Assembly (NCBI RefSeq): GCF_020179755.1
Contig: NZ_JAIUCY010000009.1
Location: forward strand, 62,001-126,000
DNA from: Herbaspirillum sp. alder98
GTDB lineage: Bacteria; Pseudomonadota; Gammaproteobacteria; Burkholderiales; Burkholderiaceae_D
Direction of reading: 5' to 3'
DNA: 64,000 nt
Of the stretch, positions 8,725-17,687 are shown piece after piece (position 1 is the stretch's first letter; every line of letters starts with the position of its first letter). The translations under genes and the position numbers were made by a program. The notes beneath the pieces were generated by a model. That model was given only the letters and a program-made list of their open reading frames with translations. It was not told where the DNA came from and ran no database searches.

Positions 8725-9507
8725 TCAGGCGGTGCAGCCGCGGATTTCCTGTTCCGGGAAATCCGCCTTGATGCGGTTGAGGGCGCTGCGCGCATCCGGG
8801 CTCAGGTCGCGTAGCTGGAACACCTGCTTGCCCGCCCCCGAACGCCGCGCAATGATGCGCGCACTGCGCAGCCCCTTGGCAATGAGTTGGCCAATATAGG
8901 CCTTGGCCGCCTCTTCGGTGCGGAAGATGCCCAGCGAGATGCCGGACCGCAGCGCCGGATTGGGAAAGCTGTCGGGAATCACATAGAAGTCGCCCACGCC
9001 CAGTCGACGCAACTCGGCAGTACGGCGTTCCGCGCCCTCGCGACCATCCTGCGGGGGAATATAGACCATATGGCTGGTGACATCCTGGCTCAGCTTTTGC
9101 GCCACCTTGTCACCCAGGTTGAGGCTGGCCAACTGCCGCGAGAAGCGTTGCGCATCGGCCGCACTGAAGCTGCCCACCTCCGTGCAGGACGGGACAACCG
9201 GCGCGGCGGCGAGCGCCACTGGCGGCACTGCCGCAGGGGTGGCGGCCGGGGCAGTCGGGGCAGTCGGGGCAGTCGGGCCGATTGCGGCCGGCTCCGGCTG
9301 GGCTGCGGGTGGCTCCTGCACGCGCACCGGCGCCACCAGCTTTTCGCTATTGGCCGGCAGCAGCGCCAGCGATTCGGGGCGCAATTGCTGGGTCAGGCGT
9401 TGCGGTTCGCGCCGCTCGGCGGCAGTCGCGCCCAGATAGCCGCGCTGCAGGCCGAACAGCACGCAGTTACCTGCCAGCAGCAACCAGAAGAACAGTTTTA
9501 GCTTCAT
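8725..9507 (-). CDS. SPOR-domain protein with N-terminal membrane anchor
   Basis: A 260-residue protein with one N-terminal transmembrane helix (LKLFFWLLLAGNCVLFGL), a Pro/Ala-rich periplasmic linker (residues 60-105) and a C-terminal SPOR-like domain (about 110-200), in which FYVIPDSFPNPALRSGISLGIF matches the domain core. SPOR domains bind denuded glycan strands at the division septum, so a role near the divisome is likely. The linker contains a 9-bp tandem repeat encoding PTA units. The stop lies 120 bases from argB. The gene follows birA and coaX on the same strand with only 14 bases between it and coaX, so the three may be one operon. Confidence 0.75.
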   Translation of the reverse strand: MKLKLFFWLLLAGNCVLFGLQRGYLGATAAERREPQRLTQQLRPESLALLPANSEKLVAPVRVQEPPAAQPEPAAIGPTAPTAPTAPAATPAAVPPVALAAAPVVPSCTEVGSFSAADAQRFSRQLASLNLGDKVAQKLSQDVTSHMVYIPPQDGREGAERRTAELRRLGVGDFYVIPDSFPNPALRSGISLGIFRTEEAAKAYIGQLIAKGLRSARIIARRSGAGKQVFQLRDLSPDARSALNRIKADFPEQEIRGCTA

Positions 9508-9521
9508 CCTTGCATTCGTCG

Positions 9522-10301
9522 TCAGAGGTCTTGATCGGCGGCCAGGGCCGCCTGCAATCCGATCAGCACCAGATTATCCACCTTTTCCAGCATGGCATCG
9601 CCCAGCGCCAGATGCGGCACCAGCAGTTGCCCGGCACCGCCGGCCAGCACGCAGCGCAGGGGCGCCACGCCGGCCTGCCGGCGCTGGCGCAGTGCATGTT
9701 CGATGGCGCCGGCCTGGGCTGCGATACAGCCGGCGATGATGGCGTCGCCAGTGTTGTCGGCAAAGGGGCCCACCGAGGTGCTGATGCCTCCGATCTGCGG
9801 CAGCTGCGCGGTATTGGCAGCCAGTGAAGTGGTCATCATGGCTAGCCCCGGCAAGATCATGCCACCGAGGAAGACGCCATCGGCGCTCACCGCATCGACC
9901 GTCGTGGCGGTGCCGCAGGTGGCCACCACCAATTCCTGCGCCGGAAACAATGCCCGTGCACCGATGGCAGCGGCAAAGCGGTCACAACCGAGTTGCCCGG
10001 GGGTGCGATAGCCGTTGCGTACACCCGCGCGTTGCGGCAGCGAGGCAAACCATTCGATCTCCAGCGCCGCGCCGAACACCGCATGCAACACCTGCGCCAA
10101 CTCTGCCTGCAACGCCGCGCCGGCCACATTCGAGATGCAGACCCGCCCGACCTCGCCTGTCAGGGGCTGCCAGGCCTGCGCCAATTGCATGACCTGCCCA
10201 CGCTCCACGGCGCCCTCGACCAACCAGCGCCCCAGGCCATGCGCCAGCGGCACGCCCCATTTGATCCGCGTATTGCCGGCGTCGATGAGCAGTGGAGTCA
10301 T
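9522..10301 (-). CDS. coaX: Type III pantothenate kinase
   Basis: A 259-residue enzyme for the first step of coenzyme A synthesis. The ASKHA-fold phosphate loop is LLIDAGNTRIKWG at the N-terminus, the pantothenate site shows GCDRFAAAIGA, and the second phosphate motif is ATCGTATTVDAV near residue 133. Type III kinases need a monovalent cation and are not inhibited by CoA. The start codon overlaps the birA stop by 4 bases (ATGA), so the two are translationally coupled; the birA-coaX pair is common in betaproteobacteria. Confidence 0.95.
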   Translation of the reverse strand: MTPLLIDAGNTRIKWGVPLAHGLGRWLVEGAVERGQVMQLAQAWQPLTGEVGRVCISNVAGAALQAELAQVLHAVFGAALEIEWFASLPQRAGVRNGYRTPGQLGCDRFAAAIGARALFPAQELVVATCGTATTVDAVSADGVFLGGMILPGLAMMTTSLAANTAQLPQIGGISTSVGPFADNTGDAIIAGCIAAQAGAIEHALRQRRQAGVAPLRCVLAGGAGQLLVPHLALGDAMLEKVDNLVLIGLQAALAADQDL

Positions 10302-11161
10302 TGCGCCAACCGTAACGACACGTCACCCGCCATCACCGCCACCCGGCCCTGTTGGGTATCGATCAACAAGCGCCCCACGGCATCGATGCCGGCGGCCACG
10401 CCCTCCTGCACCACCGTCCCGTGATCGATGATCCGGACTGCCTGGCCCACATAGGCGTGACAGGCTTGCCAGCGTGCCATGAAGGCCGCGAGGCCGCCGC
10501 GCTCGAATTCGTCGAGCGCACTTGCCAGCGCGCTGGCAATCACCGCCAACACCGTCTCGCGCGGTTGCCGGCGCAATTCATGGGCCGCGCCAATACTGCG
10601 ATCAAGCTCCTGCTCCAGGCCGGGCGGCACGTCCAGGTTCAAGCCAATGCCGACCACTGCCCAGGTGACCTGCGGTTGGGCCACATCGGCGGCGGTCTCG
10701 ATGAGAATGCCGGCCAGCTTGGCGCCATCGCGCAATACGTCATTGGGCCATTTCAGTTGCGCCTGGATGCCGAACACCTGCAACGCCTCGACCAGCGCCA
10801 CGCCGACCGCCAGCGGCAAGCCGAGCAAGGCGTGCAGCGGACGCTCGAAGCGCCACGCCAGGGAAAAAGTCAGCGTCGCGGCGGGGTCGCTGCGCCATGG
10901 CCTACCGGCTCGCCCGCGACCGGCCGACTGGCGGTCGGCCACGCGCAAAAGAGGGTGCGCCAGGCTTGACAGGCGCAGCATCAGATCGACATTGGTGGAC
11001 CCGGTCTGCGCCACCGCCTCGACCGCCAGAGTGCGCACCGGCGCATGCTCGGAGGCGCCCAGTTGCGCCGCCAGCTTGCCGGCATCGACCAACGGCAAGT
11101 CGTCTGCCGGCGGCGGCGTCGGGGTCCACGGCAAAGGTGAATTGTTGTTCATAGCGCGCAT
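10298..11161 (-). CDS. birA: Biotin--[acetyl-CoA-carboxylase] ligase
   Basis: A 287-residue biotin protein ligase that makes biotinyl-AMP and attaches biotin to the AccB carrier protein. The catalytic loop is SAGRGRAGRPWRSDP near residue 80 and the ligase motif KWPNDVL follows near 140; a small C-terminal SH3-like domain carries GTVVQEGVAAGID. The protein lacks the N-terminal helix-turn-helix of E. coli BirA, so it should be a ligase without repressor function. Two in-frame ATGs (11161 and 11152) are possible and neither has a clear ribosome site. It is divergent from the VanZ gene across 56 bases. Confidence 0.94.
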   Translation of the reverse strand: MRAMNNNSPLPWTPTPPPADDLPLVDAGKLAAQLGASEHAPVRTLAVEAVAQTGSTNVDLMLRLSSLAHPLLRVADRQSAGRGRAGRPWRSDPAATLTFSLAWRFERPLHALLGLPLAVGVALVEALQVFGIQAQLKWPNDVLRDGAKLAGILIETAADVAQPQVTWAVVGIGLNLDVPPGLEQELDRSIGAAHELRRQPRETVLAVIASALASALDEFERGGLAAFMARWQACHAYVGQAVRIIDHGTVVQEGVAAGIDAVGRLLIDTQQGRVAVMAGDVSLRLAQ

Positions 11162-11217
11162 TGTAACGGCAGACGCCGGCGCTGCATCCGGCGCCGAAAT
11201 CGGGTACCCTCAGGCGC

Positions 11218-12366
11218 ATGAAAGCCGAGCCCACCTCGTCCATCGTAGCCACACCCGACACCGCCGCGACAGCGGCGTCTTCATTTGCGCGCGTGAGCCT
11301 GCTGATCTACGCGGTACTGATCGTATACGCCAGCTGGTATCCCTTTTCGGGCTGGCGCGACATGGGCCTGGGCCCCTTCGACTACCTGACGGCGCACCTG
11401 CCGTATTACTGGACCGGCTTCGATATCTGGACCAACATCGCCGGCTATGCGCCGCTGGGCGCGCTGCTGGTATTTGCCATGCATCCCAGGCTGCGCCCGC
11501 GGTGGGCGGTGCTGCCCGCGACGCTGGCCGGTATGCTGCTGTCGGCCGGCATGGAAGCCGGCCAGACCTGGCTGCCCACCCGCGTGCCGTCCAACCTCGA
11601 CCTGATCACCAACACCATCGGCGCCTTCACCGGCGCCGTGCTGGGCGCGCTCAGCAGTCGTTATTTCCTGCTCGAAAGCCGCATGCTGGCGGTACGCCGG
11701 CGCTGGTTCTCGGGCGAAGCCAGCCGCGGGCTGGTGGTGGCCGGCCTGTGGCCACTGGCCTTGATGTACCCGCAAAACCACCTGTTCGGGCTAGGTCACC
11801 TGGTGCCGCCGCTGTCGGCCATCTTCTCGGACCTGGTCGATACCCCGCTCGACCTGGCGACCACCTGGATCAACAACGCCCAGTTGAGCGCCGAGCAATA
11901 CTGGCTGGCCGACGTCATCGTCTCGGCCTGCGGCCTGAGCGGCGCGGCGCTGCTGTTGCTGCTGCTGTTGCGCAAGCAGGCACCGCGCCGCGCCATCGTG
12001 CTGGTGTACCTGCTGGCCTGCATTGCCATCAAGTCGCTCGCCAGCGCCTTGTTCTTCGCGCCGCAAAATGCCTTCGTCTGGGTCTCGCCCAGCGCGGTCG
12101 GCGGCATCCTGCTCGGCGCCATGATGGTAGCCGGACTGACCTTCGCCCCGCCCACCGCGCAACGGCGACTGGCGGCGCTGGCGCTGATCCTCAGCCTCCT
12201 GGTGACCAATGCGGTACCGGCCAATCCGTACTACATCTCGACGCTGGAAACCTGGGTGCAGGGCAAGTTTCTCAACTTCGATGGCGCCGCGCAGTTCCTG
12301 TCGGTGCTGTGGCCGTTCCTGGCGATCTGGTTCCTCTATCACCCGGTGCACCGCAAACATCGGTGA
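11218..12366 (+). CDS. VanZ-like integral membrane protein
   Basis: A 382-residue polytopic membrane protein. Its first half is a VanZ-like domain: SLLIYAVLIVYASWYPFSGW, then DIWTNIAGYAPLGALLVFAM and the GMLLSAGMEAGQTWLPTRVPS..DLITNTIGAFTGAVLG core with the conserved E-x-x-Q and N-x-x-G residues. The second half adds about five more predicted helices. VanZ of enterococci gives low teicoplanin resistance by an unknown route; bacterial homologues are mostly uncharacterised. This long form is typical of betaproteobacteria. It is followed after 65 bases by a ferredoxin-like gene. Confidence 0.75.
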   Translation: MKAEPTSSIVATPDTAATAASSFARVSLLIYAVLIVYASWYPFSGWRDMGLGPFDYLTAHLPYYWTGFDIWTNIAGYAPLGALLVFAMHPRLRPRWAVLPATLAGMLLSAGMEAGQTWLPTRVPSNLDLITNTIGAFTGAVLGALSSRYFLLESRMLAVRRRWFSGEASRGLVVAGLWPLALMYPQNHLFGLGHLVPPLSAIFSDLVDTPLDLATTWINNAQLSAEQYWLADVIVSACGLSGAALLLLLLLRKQAPRRAIVLVYLLACIAIKSLASALFFAPQNAFVWVSPSAVGGILLGAMMVAGLTFAPPTAQRRLAALALILSLLVTNAVPANPYYISTLETWVQGKFLNFDGAAQFLSVLWPFLAIWFLYHPVHRKHR

Positions 12367-12431
12367 GCCGGGTTATCATTGGCCCCTGCCCTCCCCCCAC
12401 CCAACGCGACTTCGCACAGTCATCTTCGATC

Positions 12432-12752
12432 ATGAGCGACCAGCCATTCTACGAACACCACGTCTTCTTCTGCCTCAACCAGCGCAAGCCGGGCGAACGC
12501 ACCTGCTGTGCCGACAAGGGCGCCCAGGCCGCCCAGGAACACGCAAAGAAACGCATCAAGCAACTCGGCCTGGCCGGTGACGGCCGCGTGCGCATCAACA
12601 AGGCCGGTTGCCTTGAGCGCTGCGAAGAAGGGCCAGTCGTCGTGATCTACCCGCAAGGCACCTGGTACACCTTTGTCGATAACGAAGACATCGACGAAAT
12701 TATCGATAGCCATATCGTCGGCGGCAAGATCGTCGACCGTCTCAAGATCTGA
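12432..12752 (+). CDS. (2Fe-2S) ferredoxin-like protein
   Basis: A 106-residue thioredoxin-fold [2Fe-2S] protein. Its cysteines are spaced as in the Aquifex/Azotobacter Shethna-type ferredoxins: FFCLNQRKPGERTCC near residues 13-27 and NKAGCLERCEEGP near 57-70. It could pass single electrons in an unidentified cytoplasmic pathway. The ATG at 12432 gives the family N-terminus (YEHHVFFC). Only 8 bases separate its stop from the following hydrolase gene, so the two are probably co-transcribed; this pairing recurs in betaproteobacteria but no joint function is known to me. Confidence 0.85.
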   Translation: MSDQPFYEHHVFFCLNQRKPGERTCCADKGAQAAQEHAKKRIKQLGLAGDGRVRINKAGCLERCEEGPVVVIYPQGTWYTFVDNEDIDEIIDSHIVGGKIVDRLKI

Positions 12753-12760
12753 ATGCCAGC

Positions 12761-13423
12761 ATGAACGCCCATACCCAGAATTTCCTGATTCCCGGCGCCG
12801 TCGGCCAACTCGAGTGCGCGCTCGACCTGCCCGATGCCGAGCTGTTTGCCACGCCGGTCGGCCTGGCCCTGGTGGCCCATCCCCATCCGCTGTTTGGCGG
12901 CACCATGGACAACAAGGTGGCGCAAACCCTGGCCCGCACTTTCCTGGCGCTGGGTTATGTCGCGGTGCGGATGAATTTTCGCGGCGTGGGCAAGTCCGAA
13001 GGCGTGCATGACCACGGCCAGGGCGAAACCGACGACATGGCGCTGCTGCTGCAGCATATGCGGGGTCAGTATCCCGACCTGCCGCTGGCGTTGGGCGGCT
13101 TTTCGTTCGGCACCTTCGTCCAGGCCCAGCTGCAACAGCGGCTGTCGCAGAACGACCCGGCGCAAGCCGCCGAGCGCCTGGCGCTGGTGGGCACAGCGGC
13201 CGGCAAGTGGCCGATGCCGACGGTGCCGGCCAACACCATCCTGATCCACGGCGAGCAGGACGACACCATCCCGCTGTCGGCTGTGCTCGACTGGGCCCGT
13301 CCACAGGAGTTGCCGGTGGTCGTGATTCCCGGCTCGGATCACTTTTTTCACCGCAAGCTGCAACATATCAAGAACGTCGTGGTCGAAAGCTGGCATCGCC
13401 GTCCGGCAAGTTTGCCGGGCTGA
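12761..13423 (+). CDS. Alpha/beta hydrolase (small serine hydrolase)
   Basis: A 220-residue alpha/beta hydrolase. The oxyanion region is HPHPLFGGTMDNK (residues 40-52), the nucleophile Ser115 is in GGFSFGT, the acid is probably Asp in GEQDDTIPL near 167, and the base His is in GSDHFFH near 199. The compact fold without a lid domain and the HPHPLFGG signature place it with the COG2945-type hydrolases, whose substrates are unknown; no signal peptide is seen. It shares a transcript with the ferredoxin upstream. Confidence 0.85.
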   Translation: MNAHTQNFLIPGAVGQLECALDLPDAELFATPVGLALVAHPHPLFGGTMDNKVAQTLARTFLALGYVAVRMNFRGVGKSEGVHDHGQGETDDMALLLQHMRGQYPDLPLALGGFSFGTFVQAQLQQRLSQNDPAQAAERLALVGTAAGKWPMPTVPANTILIHGEQDDTIPLSAVLDWARPQELPVVVIPGSDHFFHRKLQHIKNVVVESWHRRPASLPG

Positions 13424-13612
13424 CGAGTCGATGTCGGGTGTGCGGGATTTCCTTGGGGGTGTCCGCCACTGACGTTTATAATGCCCGGCGTGCCATTGGT
13501 CCTCACGCTGCAGGCCAAGGGGGCTTGCACTGCAGCGGCGGTCCGCCGATTCCACACATTTCAACACTTCAGCAACGATGTTTCTCCTGCTGGCATCCAT
13601 TCTTTCGCACCG

Positions 13613-14767
13613 ATGAAAAAACTATTCGCGGCGCTTGCCGCCACCGTCCTTTCCATTTCCGCCCTGTCCGCCTCCGCACAGTCCCTGCCGCCGCCGACCA
13701 TCGCTGCCAAGTCGTGGCTGCTGCTGGACGCCTCGGCCAACCAGGTCATCGCATCGAGCGACCCCGACATGCGTGTCGAGCCGGCCTCGCTGACCAAGCT
13801 GATGACGGCCTACCTGGCCTTCGCCGCCTTGCGCGACAAGCGCCTCAACGCCGAACAGGAAGTCAATGTCTCGGTCAATGCCTGGAAGGTCGATCCCAGC
13901 AGCTCGAAGATGTTCATCGAGCCCAACAAGCCGGTCTCGATCAACAACCTGCTGTTCGGCCTGATCTCGGTCTCGGGTAACGATGCCGCCGTGGCGGTGG
14001 CCGAAGCCGTCTCGGGTACCGAAGACGCCTTCGTGCAGCTGATGAACCGCGAAGCGCAACGCCAGGGCCTGACCAACACCCGCTTTTCGAATCCGCATGG
14101 CCTGCCCAGCCCGGACACTTACACCACCGCGCGCGACCTGGCCATCCTGTGCCGCAACCTGATCAATGACTTCCCCGAGTATTACAAGACGTATTATTCG
14201 GTCAAGAAATTCACCTATAACAACATCACCCAGCCCAACCGCAACCGCCTGCTGTGGCTCGATCCGACAGTCGACGGCATGAAGACCGGCCACACCTCCA
14301 GCGCCGGTTATTCGCTGATCACTTCGGCGCACCGTCCGGTGCCCAACGGCGAACGCCGCCTGATCTCGGTGGTGATCGGCACCGTCTCCGACCAGGTGCG
14401 CACGCAAGAGAGCCAGAAGGTGCTCAACTGGGGCTTCCAGAACTTCGACGCCGTCAAGCTGTATGCCAAGGGCCAGCCGGTCGATACCCCTGATGTATGG
14501 AAGGGTTCGCAAGGCAAGATCAAGGTCGGCTTCAAGAACGATGTCTACATCACCATCCCCAAGGGGACAGCCGACAAGGTCAAGACCCATCTTGACCGCA
14601 ACGATCCGTTGATCGCACCGATCTCCGAGAATGCCAAGGTCGGCACCTTGAAGGTCACCATCGACGACAAGCTGGTCACCGAGTTGCCGGTGGTGGCACT
14701 GGAATCGGTGGGCCCTGCCGGTTTCATCGGCCGCGCCTGGGATTCGCTGCGCCTGATGTTCAAGTAA
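13613..14767 (+). CDS. dacC: D-alanyl-D-alanine carboxypeptidase (PBP5/6 family)
   Basis: A 384-residue low-molecular-weight penicillin-binding protein that trims the terminal D-Ala from peptidoglycan stem peptides. The signal peptide MKKLFAALAATVLSISALSA ends before ASAQ. The serine-acyl motifs are S59-L-T-K62, S120-G-N122 and K223-T-G225, all in the right order. A beta-rich PBP5 C-terminal domain follows (about 275-365) and the chain ends in an amphipathic helix (GRAWDSLRLMF) that anchors it to the outer face of the inner membrane. I chose ATG 13613 because it begins the signal peptide. A terminator follows directly. Symbol could equally be dacA. Confidence 0.93.
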   Translation: MKKLFAALAATVLSISALSASAQSLPPPTIAAKSWLLLDASANQVIASSDPDMRVEPASLTKLMTAYLAFAALRDKRLNAEQEVNVSVNAWKVDPSSSKMFIEPNKPVSINNLLFGLISVSGNDAAVAVAEAVSGTEDAFVQLMNREAQRQGLTNTRFSNPHGLPSPDTYTTARDLAILCRNLINDFPEYYKTYYSVKKFTYNNITQPNRNRLLWLDPTVDGMKTGHTSSAGYSLITSAHRPVPNGERRLISVVIGTVSDQVRTQESQKVLNWGFQNFDAVKLYAKGQPVDTPDVWKGSQGKIKVGFKNDVYITIPKGTADKVKTHLDRNDPLIAPISENAKVGTLKVTIDDKLVTELPVVALESVGPAGFIGRAWDSLRLMFK

Positions 14768-14785
14768 GACCAGCCGTTTCAAATG

Positions 14786-14813
14786 AAAACGCCACCGCAC
14801 TCGGTGGCGTTTT
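14786..14813 (+). terminator. Intrinsic terminator after the D,D-carboxypeptidase gene
   Basis: A 12-bp stem (AAAACGCCACCG at 14786-14797 with 14802-14813) closes a 4-base loop and is followed by further T residues. Confidence 0.85.
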
Positions 14814-14857
14814 TTTATGCGGGTGCGGTTCGACGATATGAGCAATGACCAATTGCC

Positions 14858-14954
14858 CGCCGTCGTCCTGACGCCAGTCAGCACCCAGCGTCTCCACGCT
14901 CGTCGATGCGCAACAAAAGCCGCTGGATCCCCGGCCTGCGCCGGGACGACGGCG
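14858..14954. repeat. Intergenic palindromic repeat, copy A
   Basis: A 97-bp element bounded by perfect 11-bp inverted ends (CGCCGTCGTCC and its complement). Each half holds its own smaller palindrome followed by a CCAGCG-type box. Two related copies occur in this window at 37030 and 41385. It lies between the dacC terminator and the ahpF terminator, in non-coding sequence. Confidence 0.75.
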
Positions 14955-15022
14955 TCTTTTTTACGCCGCCCTTCTTTCCAGCACCTGCGTCTTTCTTTAC
15001 CGCAGAATGATGCGCCCAAACA

Positions 15023-15052
15023 AAAACGCCACCGGTTTCCCGATGGCGTTTT
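15023..15052 (-). terminator. Terminator of ahpF
   Basis: A 13-position stem with one mismatch (15023-15035 with 15040-15052) and a 4-base loop follows the ahpF stop on the minus strand and is trailed by a T-rich run. Its AAAACGCCACC arm repeats the stem sequence of the dacC terminator 240 bp away. Confidence 0.75.
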
Positions 15053-15073
15053 GCATGAAGACCGACCCGCAGC

Positions 15074-16672
15074 TCAGGCCGTCACGGCTTCCTGCTTGGC
15101 CGCAACCGGCTCGTCGTCCACCGACGAACGGATCAGGTGGTCGAAGGCCGACAGCGAAGCCTTGGCGCCCTCGCCCACGGCGATCACGATCTGCTTGTAC
15201 GGCACCGTGGTCACATCGCCGGCGGCGAACACGCCCGGAATCGAGGTCTGGCCCTTGGCATCGACTTCGATCTCGCCGTGCTTCGACAACGCCACGGTTC
15301 CCTTGAGCCATTCGGTGTTGGGCACCAGCCCGATCTGGACGAACACGCCTTCCAGTTCGATGTGGCGCACTTCGCCGGTGGCGCGTTCCTTGTAGCCGAT
15401 ACCGTTGACCTTCTTGCCGTCACCGGTGATCTCGGTGGTTTGGGCCGAGGTGATCACGGTCACGTTGGGCAGGCTCTTGAGCTTCTTGACCAGCACGGCG
15501 TCAGCCTTCAGATCAGCAGCAAATTCGAGCAGCGTGACATGCTTGACCAGACCCGCCAGGTCGATCGCCGCTTCCACGCCGGAGTTGCCGCCGCCGATCA
15601 CCGACACGCGCTTGCCCTTGAACAGCGGGCCGTCGCAGTGCGGGCAGTAGGCCACGCCATGGTTGCGGTATTCGCGCTCACCCGGCACGTTGACTTCACG
15701 CCAGCGGGCGCCGGTCGACAGGATCACCGTCTTGCCCTTCAACACGCCGCCATTGGCCAGCTTGACTTCGATCAGCTTGTCGCCAGCCACCAGCGCTTCG
15801 GCGCGCTGCACATTCATGATGTCCACGTCGTACGCCTTGACGTGCTGTTCCAGCGCGGTCGCAAAGTGCGGACCTTCGGTCTCTTTCACCGAGACGAAGT
15901 TCTCGATGGCCAGCGTGTCGAGCACCTGGCCGCCGAAACGCTCGGCGACGACACCGGTACGAATACCCTTACGCGCTGCATAGATTGCAGCGGCCGCTCC
16001 AGCGGGACCACCGCCGACGATCAGCACGTCGTACGGCTCACGGGTGCTCAGTTCTTCACCCTTGCGGGCGGCTGCGCCGGTATCGAGCTTGGCGAGGATT
16101 TCTTCGACGCCGGTACGACCCTGGCCAAACACTTCGCCATTCATGTAGATAGTCGGCACGGCCATGATCTGGCGTTGCTCGACTTCAGCCTGGAACAGGC
16201 CGCCATCGATCGTCACCGAGCGAATACGCGGGTTGATGATCGACATCACGTTGAGCGCCTGCACCACTTCCGGGCAGTTCTGGCAAGTCAGCGAGACATA
16301 GGTCTCGAAGCTGTAGTCGCCATCAAGATTCTTGATCTGCTCGATGACCTTGTCGTCGAGCTTGATCGGGTGGCCACCGACTTGCAGCAGCGCCAGCACC
16401 AGCGAGGTAAATTCGTGGCCCATCGGGATCGCGGCGAATTCGACGCTGATATCGGTCCCGGGGCGGTTCAGCTTGAACGACGGCGAGCGTCCGTTCGAAG
16501 CGTCGCGATGCTCGACCAGCGTGATGCGGTCCGAGAGCAGCACGATTTCTTGCAGCAGTTCCTGCATCTCGCGGGACTTGGCGCCATCATCGAGCGACGC
16601 GACGATCTCGATAGGCTGGGTCACCTTTTCCAGATAAGCCTTCAATTGGGTCTTGAGATTGGCATCAAGCAT
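15074..16672 (-). CDS. ahpF: Alkyl hydroperoxide reductase subunit F
   Basis: A 532-residue flavoprotein disulfide reductase that passes electrons from NADH through FAD to AhpC. The N-terminal tandem thioredoxin domain carries the redox pair C130-Q-N-C133. The FAD-binding motif [21 protein letters not shown] follows near residue 213, the second redox pair is CPHC near 343, the NAD-binding motif [16 protein letters not shown] is near 358, and a final FAD motif [10 protein letters not shown] closes the fold. Length is that of the family. It lies 125 bases downstream of ahpC on the same strand, with its own GAGAGA-like ribosome site, so the two are probably one OxyR-type operon. Confidence 0.97.
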   Translation of the reverse strand: MLDANLKTQLKAYLEKVTQPIEIVASLDDGAKSREMQELLQEIVLLSDRITLVEHRDASNGRSPSFKLNRPGTDISVEFAAIPMGHEFTSLVLALLQVGGHPIKLDDKVIEQIKNLDGDYSFETYVSLTCQNCPEVVQALNVMSIINPRIRSVTIDGGLFQAEVEQRQIMAVPTIYMNGEVFGQGRTGVEEILAKLDTGAAARKGEELSTREPYDVLIVGGGPAGAAAAIYAARKGIRTGVVAERFGGQVLDTLAIENFVSVKETEGPHFATALEQHVKAYDVDIMNVQRAEALVAGDKLIEVKLANGGVLKGKTVILSTGARWREVNVPGEREYRNHGVAYCPHCDGPLFKGKRVSVIGGGNSGVEAAIDLAGLVKHVTLLEFAADLKADAVLVKKLKSLPNVTVITSAQTTEITGDGKKVNGIGYKERATGEVRHIELEGVFVQIGLVPNTEWLKGTVALSKHGEIEVDAKGQTSIPGVFAAGDVTTVPYKQIVIAVGEGAKASLSAFDHLIRSSVDDEPVAAKQEAVTA

Positions 16673-16797
16673 GATGATTTCACTTTCCTCTGAGAGAGAT
16701 TCAGTCGTCCGGGCCGAAGCCCGGACGGGTAATGCGATTTACTGCCGTGGCCCGACGATCGGGCCGACTGGCAGCCCGATCAACGGTCCAGTCAAAC

Positions 16798-17361
16798 TTA
16801 GATCTTGCCAACCAGGTCCAGCGATGGAGTCAGGGTAGCCGAGCCTTCTTCCCACTTGGCTGGGCAGACTTCACCTGGGTGCGATGCCACGTACTGGGCT
16901 GCCTTGACCTTGCGCAGCAGTTCCGAAGCGTCACGGCCGATGCCGTTGTCGTGCACTTCCAGCACCTTGATCTGGCCTTCAGGATTGATCACGAAGGTAC
17001 CGCGCAGTGCCAGGCCTTCTTCTTCGATCAGTACTTCGAAGTTGCGTGCCAGGGTGGCAGTCGGATCGCCCACCAGTGGGTATTGCACCTTCTTGATCGC
17101 GTCCGATGTGTCGTGCCATGCCTTGTGAGCGAAGTGGGTATCGGTCGAGATACCGTAGACTTCGACGCCCAGCTTCTTGAACTCGGCATAGTTGTCAGCC
17201 AGATCTTCCAGTTCGGTCGGGCAGACGAATGTGAAGTCAGCCGGATAGAACACGAACACGGACCATTTGCCCTTCAGGGTAGCTTCGGTGATGTCGACGA
17301 ACTTGCCGTCATGGTATGCAGTTGCCTTGAATGGTTTGATAGTGGTGTTGATCAGGGACAT
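16798..17361 (-). CDS. ahpC: Alkyl hydroperoxide reductase subunit C (peroxiredoxin)
   Basis: A 187-residue typical 2-Cys peroxiredoxin of the AhpC class that reduces hydrogen peroxide, organic peroxides and peroxynitrite. The peroxidatic cysteine is C47 in FTFVCPTE, and the resolving cysteine is C166 in EVCPAKW, followed by the C-terminal tail seen in robust/sensitive peroxiredoxins. AhpF, its reductant, is encoded just downstream. Codon bias is strong, as expected for an abundant protein. A GGGAGGGG-like ribosome site lies ahead of the ATG. Confidence 0.97.
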   Translation of the reverse strand: MSLINTTIKPFKATAYHDGKFVDITEATLKGKWSVFVFYPADFTFVCPTELEDLADNYAEFKKLGVEVYGISTDTHFAHKAWHDTSDAIKKVQYPLVGDPTATLARNFEVLIEEEGLALRGTFVINPEGQIKVLEVHDNGIGRDASELLRKVKAAQYVASHPGEVCPAKWEEGSATLTPSLDLVGKI

Positions 17362-17637
17362 TTCTATTTCCTTTTAAGGGAGGGGTTGTTTTGAAGCAGT
17401 GGAAGAAGTGTAAGACGCCGAATCAAATAGATCAATTTTATTTAATTAATGTTTTTGATTGGATTTAACTATCGATGCCGGGCATCAGGCTATCGCCTGG
17501 CCTGGCACCCGATCGACCTCGCCATGCAATGACAGAATATGGCGTCGACCGGGGCCGATACAAGCGCGACACCAGCGAGATGTCGGCGGGGCTCATGTTA
17601 CTGCATGGCAGCAAAGCGCGCCAAACGCCCATAAAAA
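17362..17637. other. Upstream region of ahpC
   Basis: This gap runs from the ahpC start to the pckG terminator. About 90 bases before ahpC it becomes AT-rich (17425-17470), with GATAG and CTAT boxes on the minus strand that resemble the ATAG/CTAT elements of OxyR sites. The spacing is off by one base from the consensus, so I call it only a candidate OxyR region. The rest (17480-17637) holds nothing recognisable. Confidence 0.4.
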
Positions 17638-17663
17638 AGCCTGCCGCATCGCTGCGGCAGGCT
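17638..17663 (-). terminator. Terminator of pckG
   Basis: A perfect 11-bp stem AGCCTGCCGCA (17638-17648 with 17653-17663) with a 4-base loop is followed on the minus strand by six T residues, 25 bases after the pckG stop. Confidence 0.9.
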
Positions 17664-17687
17664 GTTGGACAACGCTAGACGCTGGCG

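Noticed and set aside
10479-12431. Very long forward frame across birA, VanZ and ending in the ferredoxin
   Set aside because: Only the last 106 codons, from ATG 12432, are a real gene; the rest lies antisense or out of frame to birA and the VanZ gene.
17425-17500. OxyR site upstream of ahpC
   Set aside because: ATAG/CTAT boxes exist but spacing does not fit the four-box consensus, so it is kept only as a remark.
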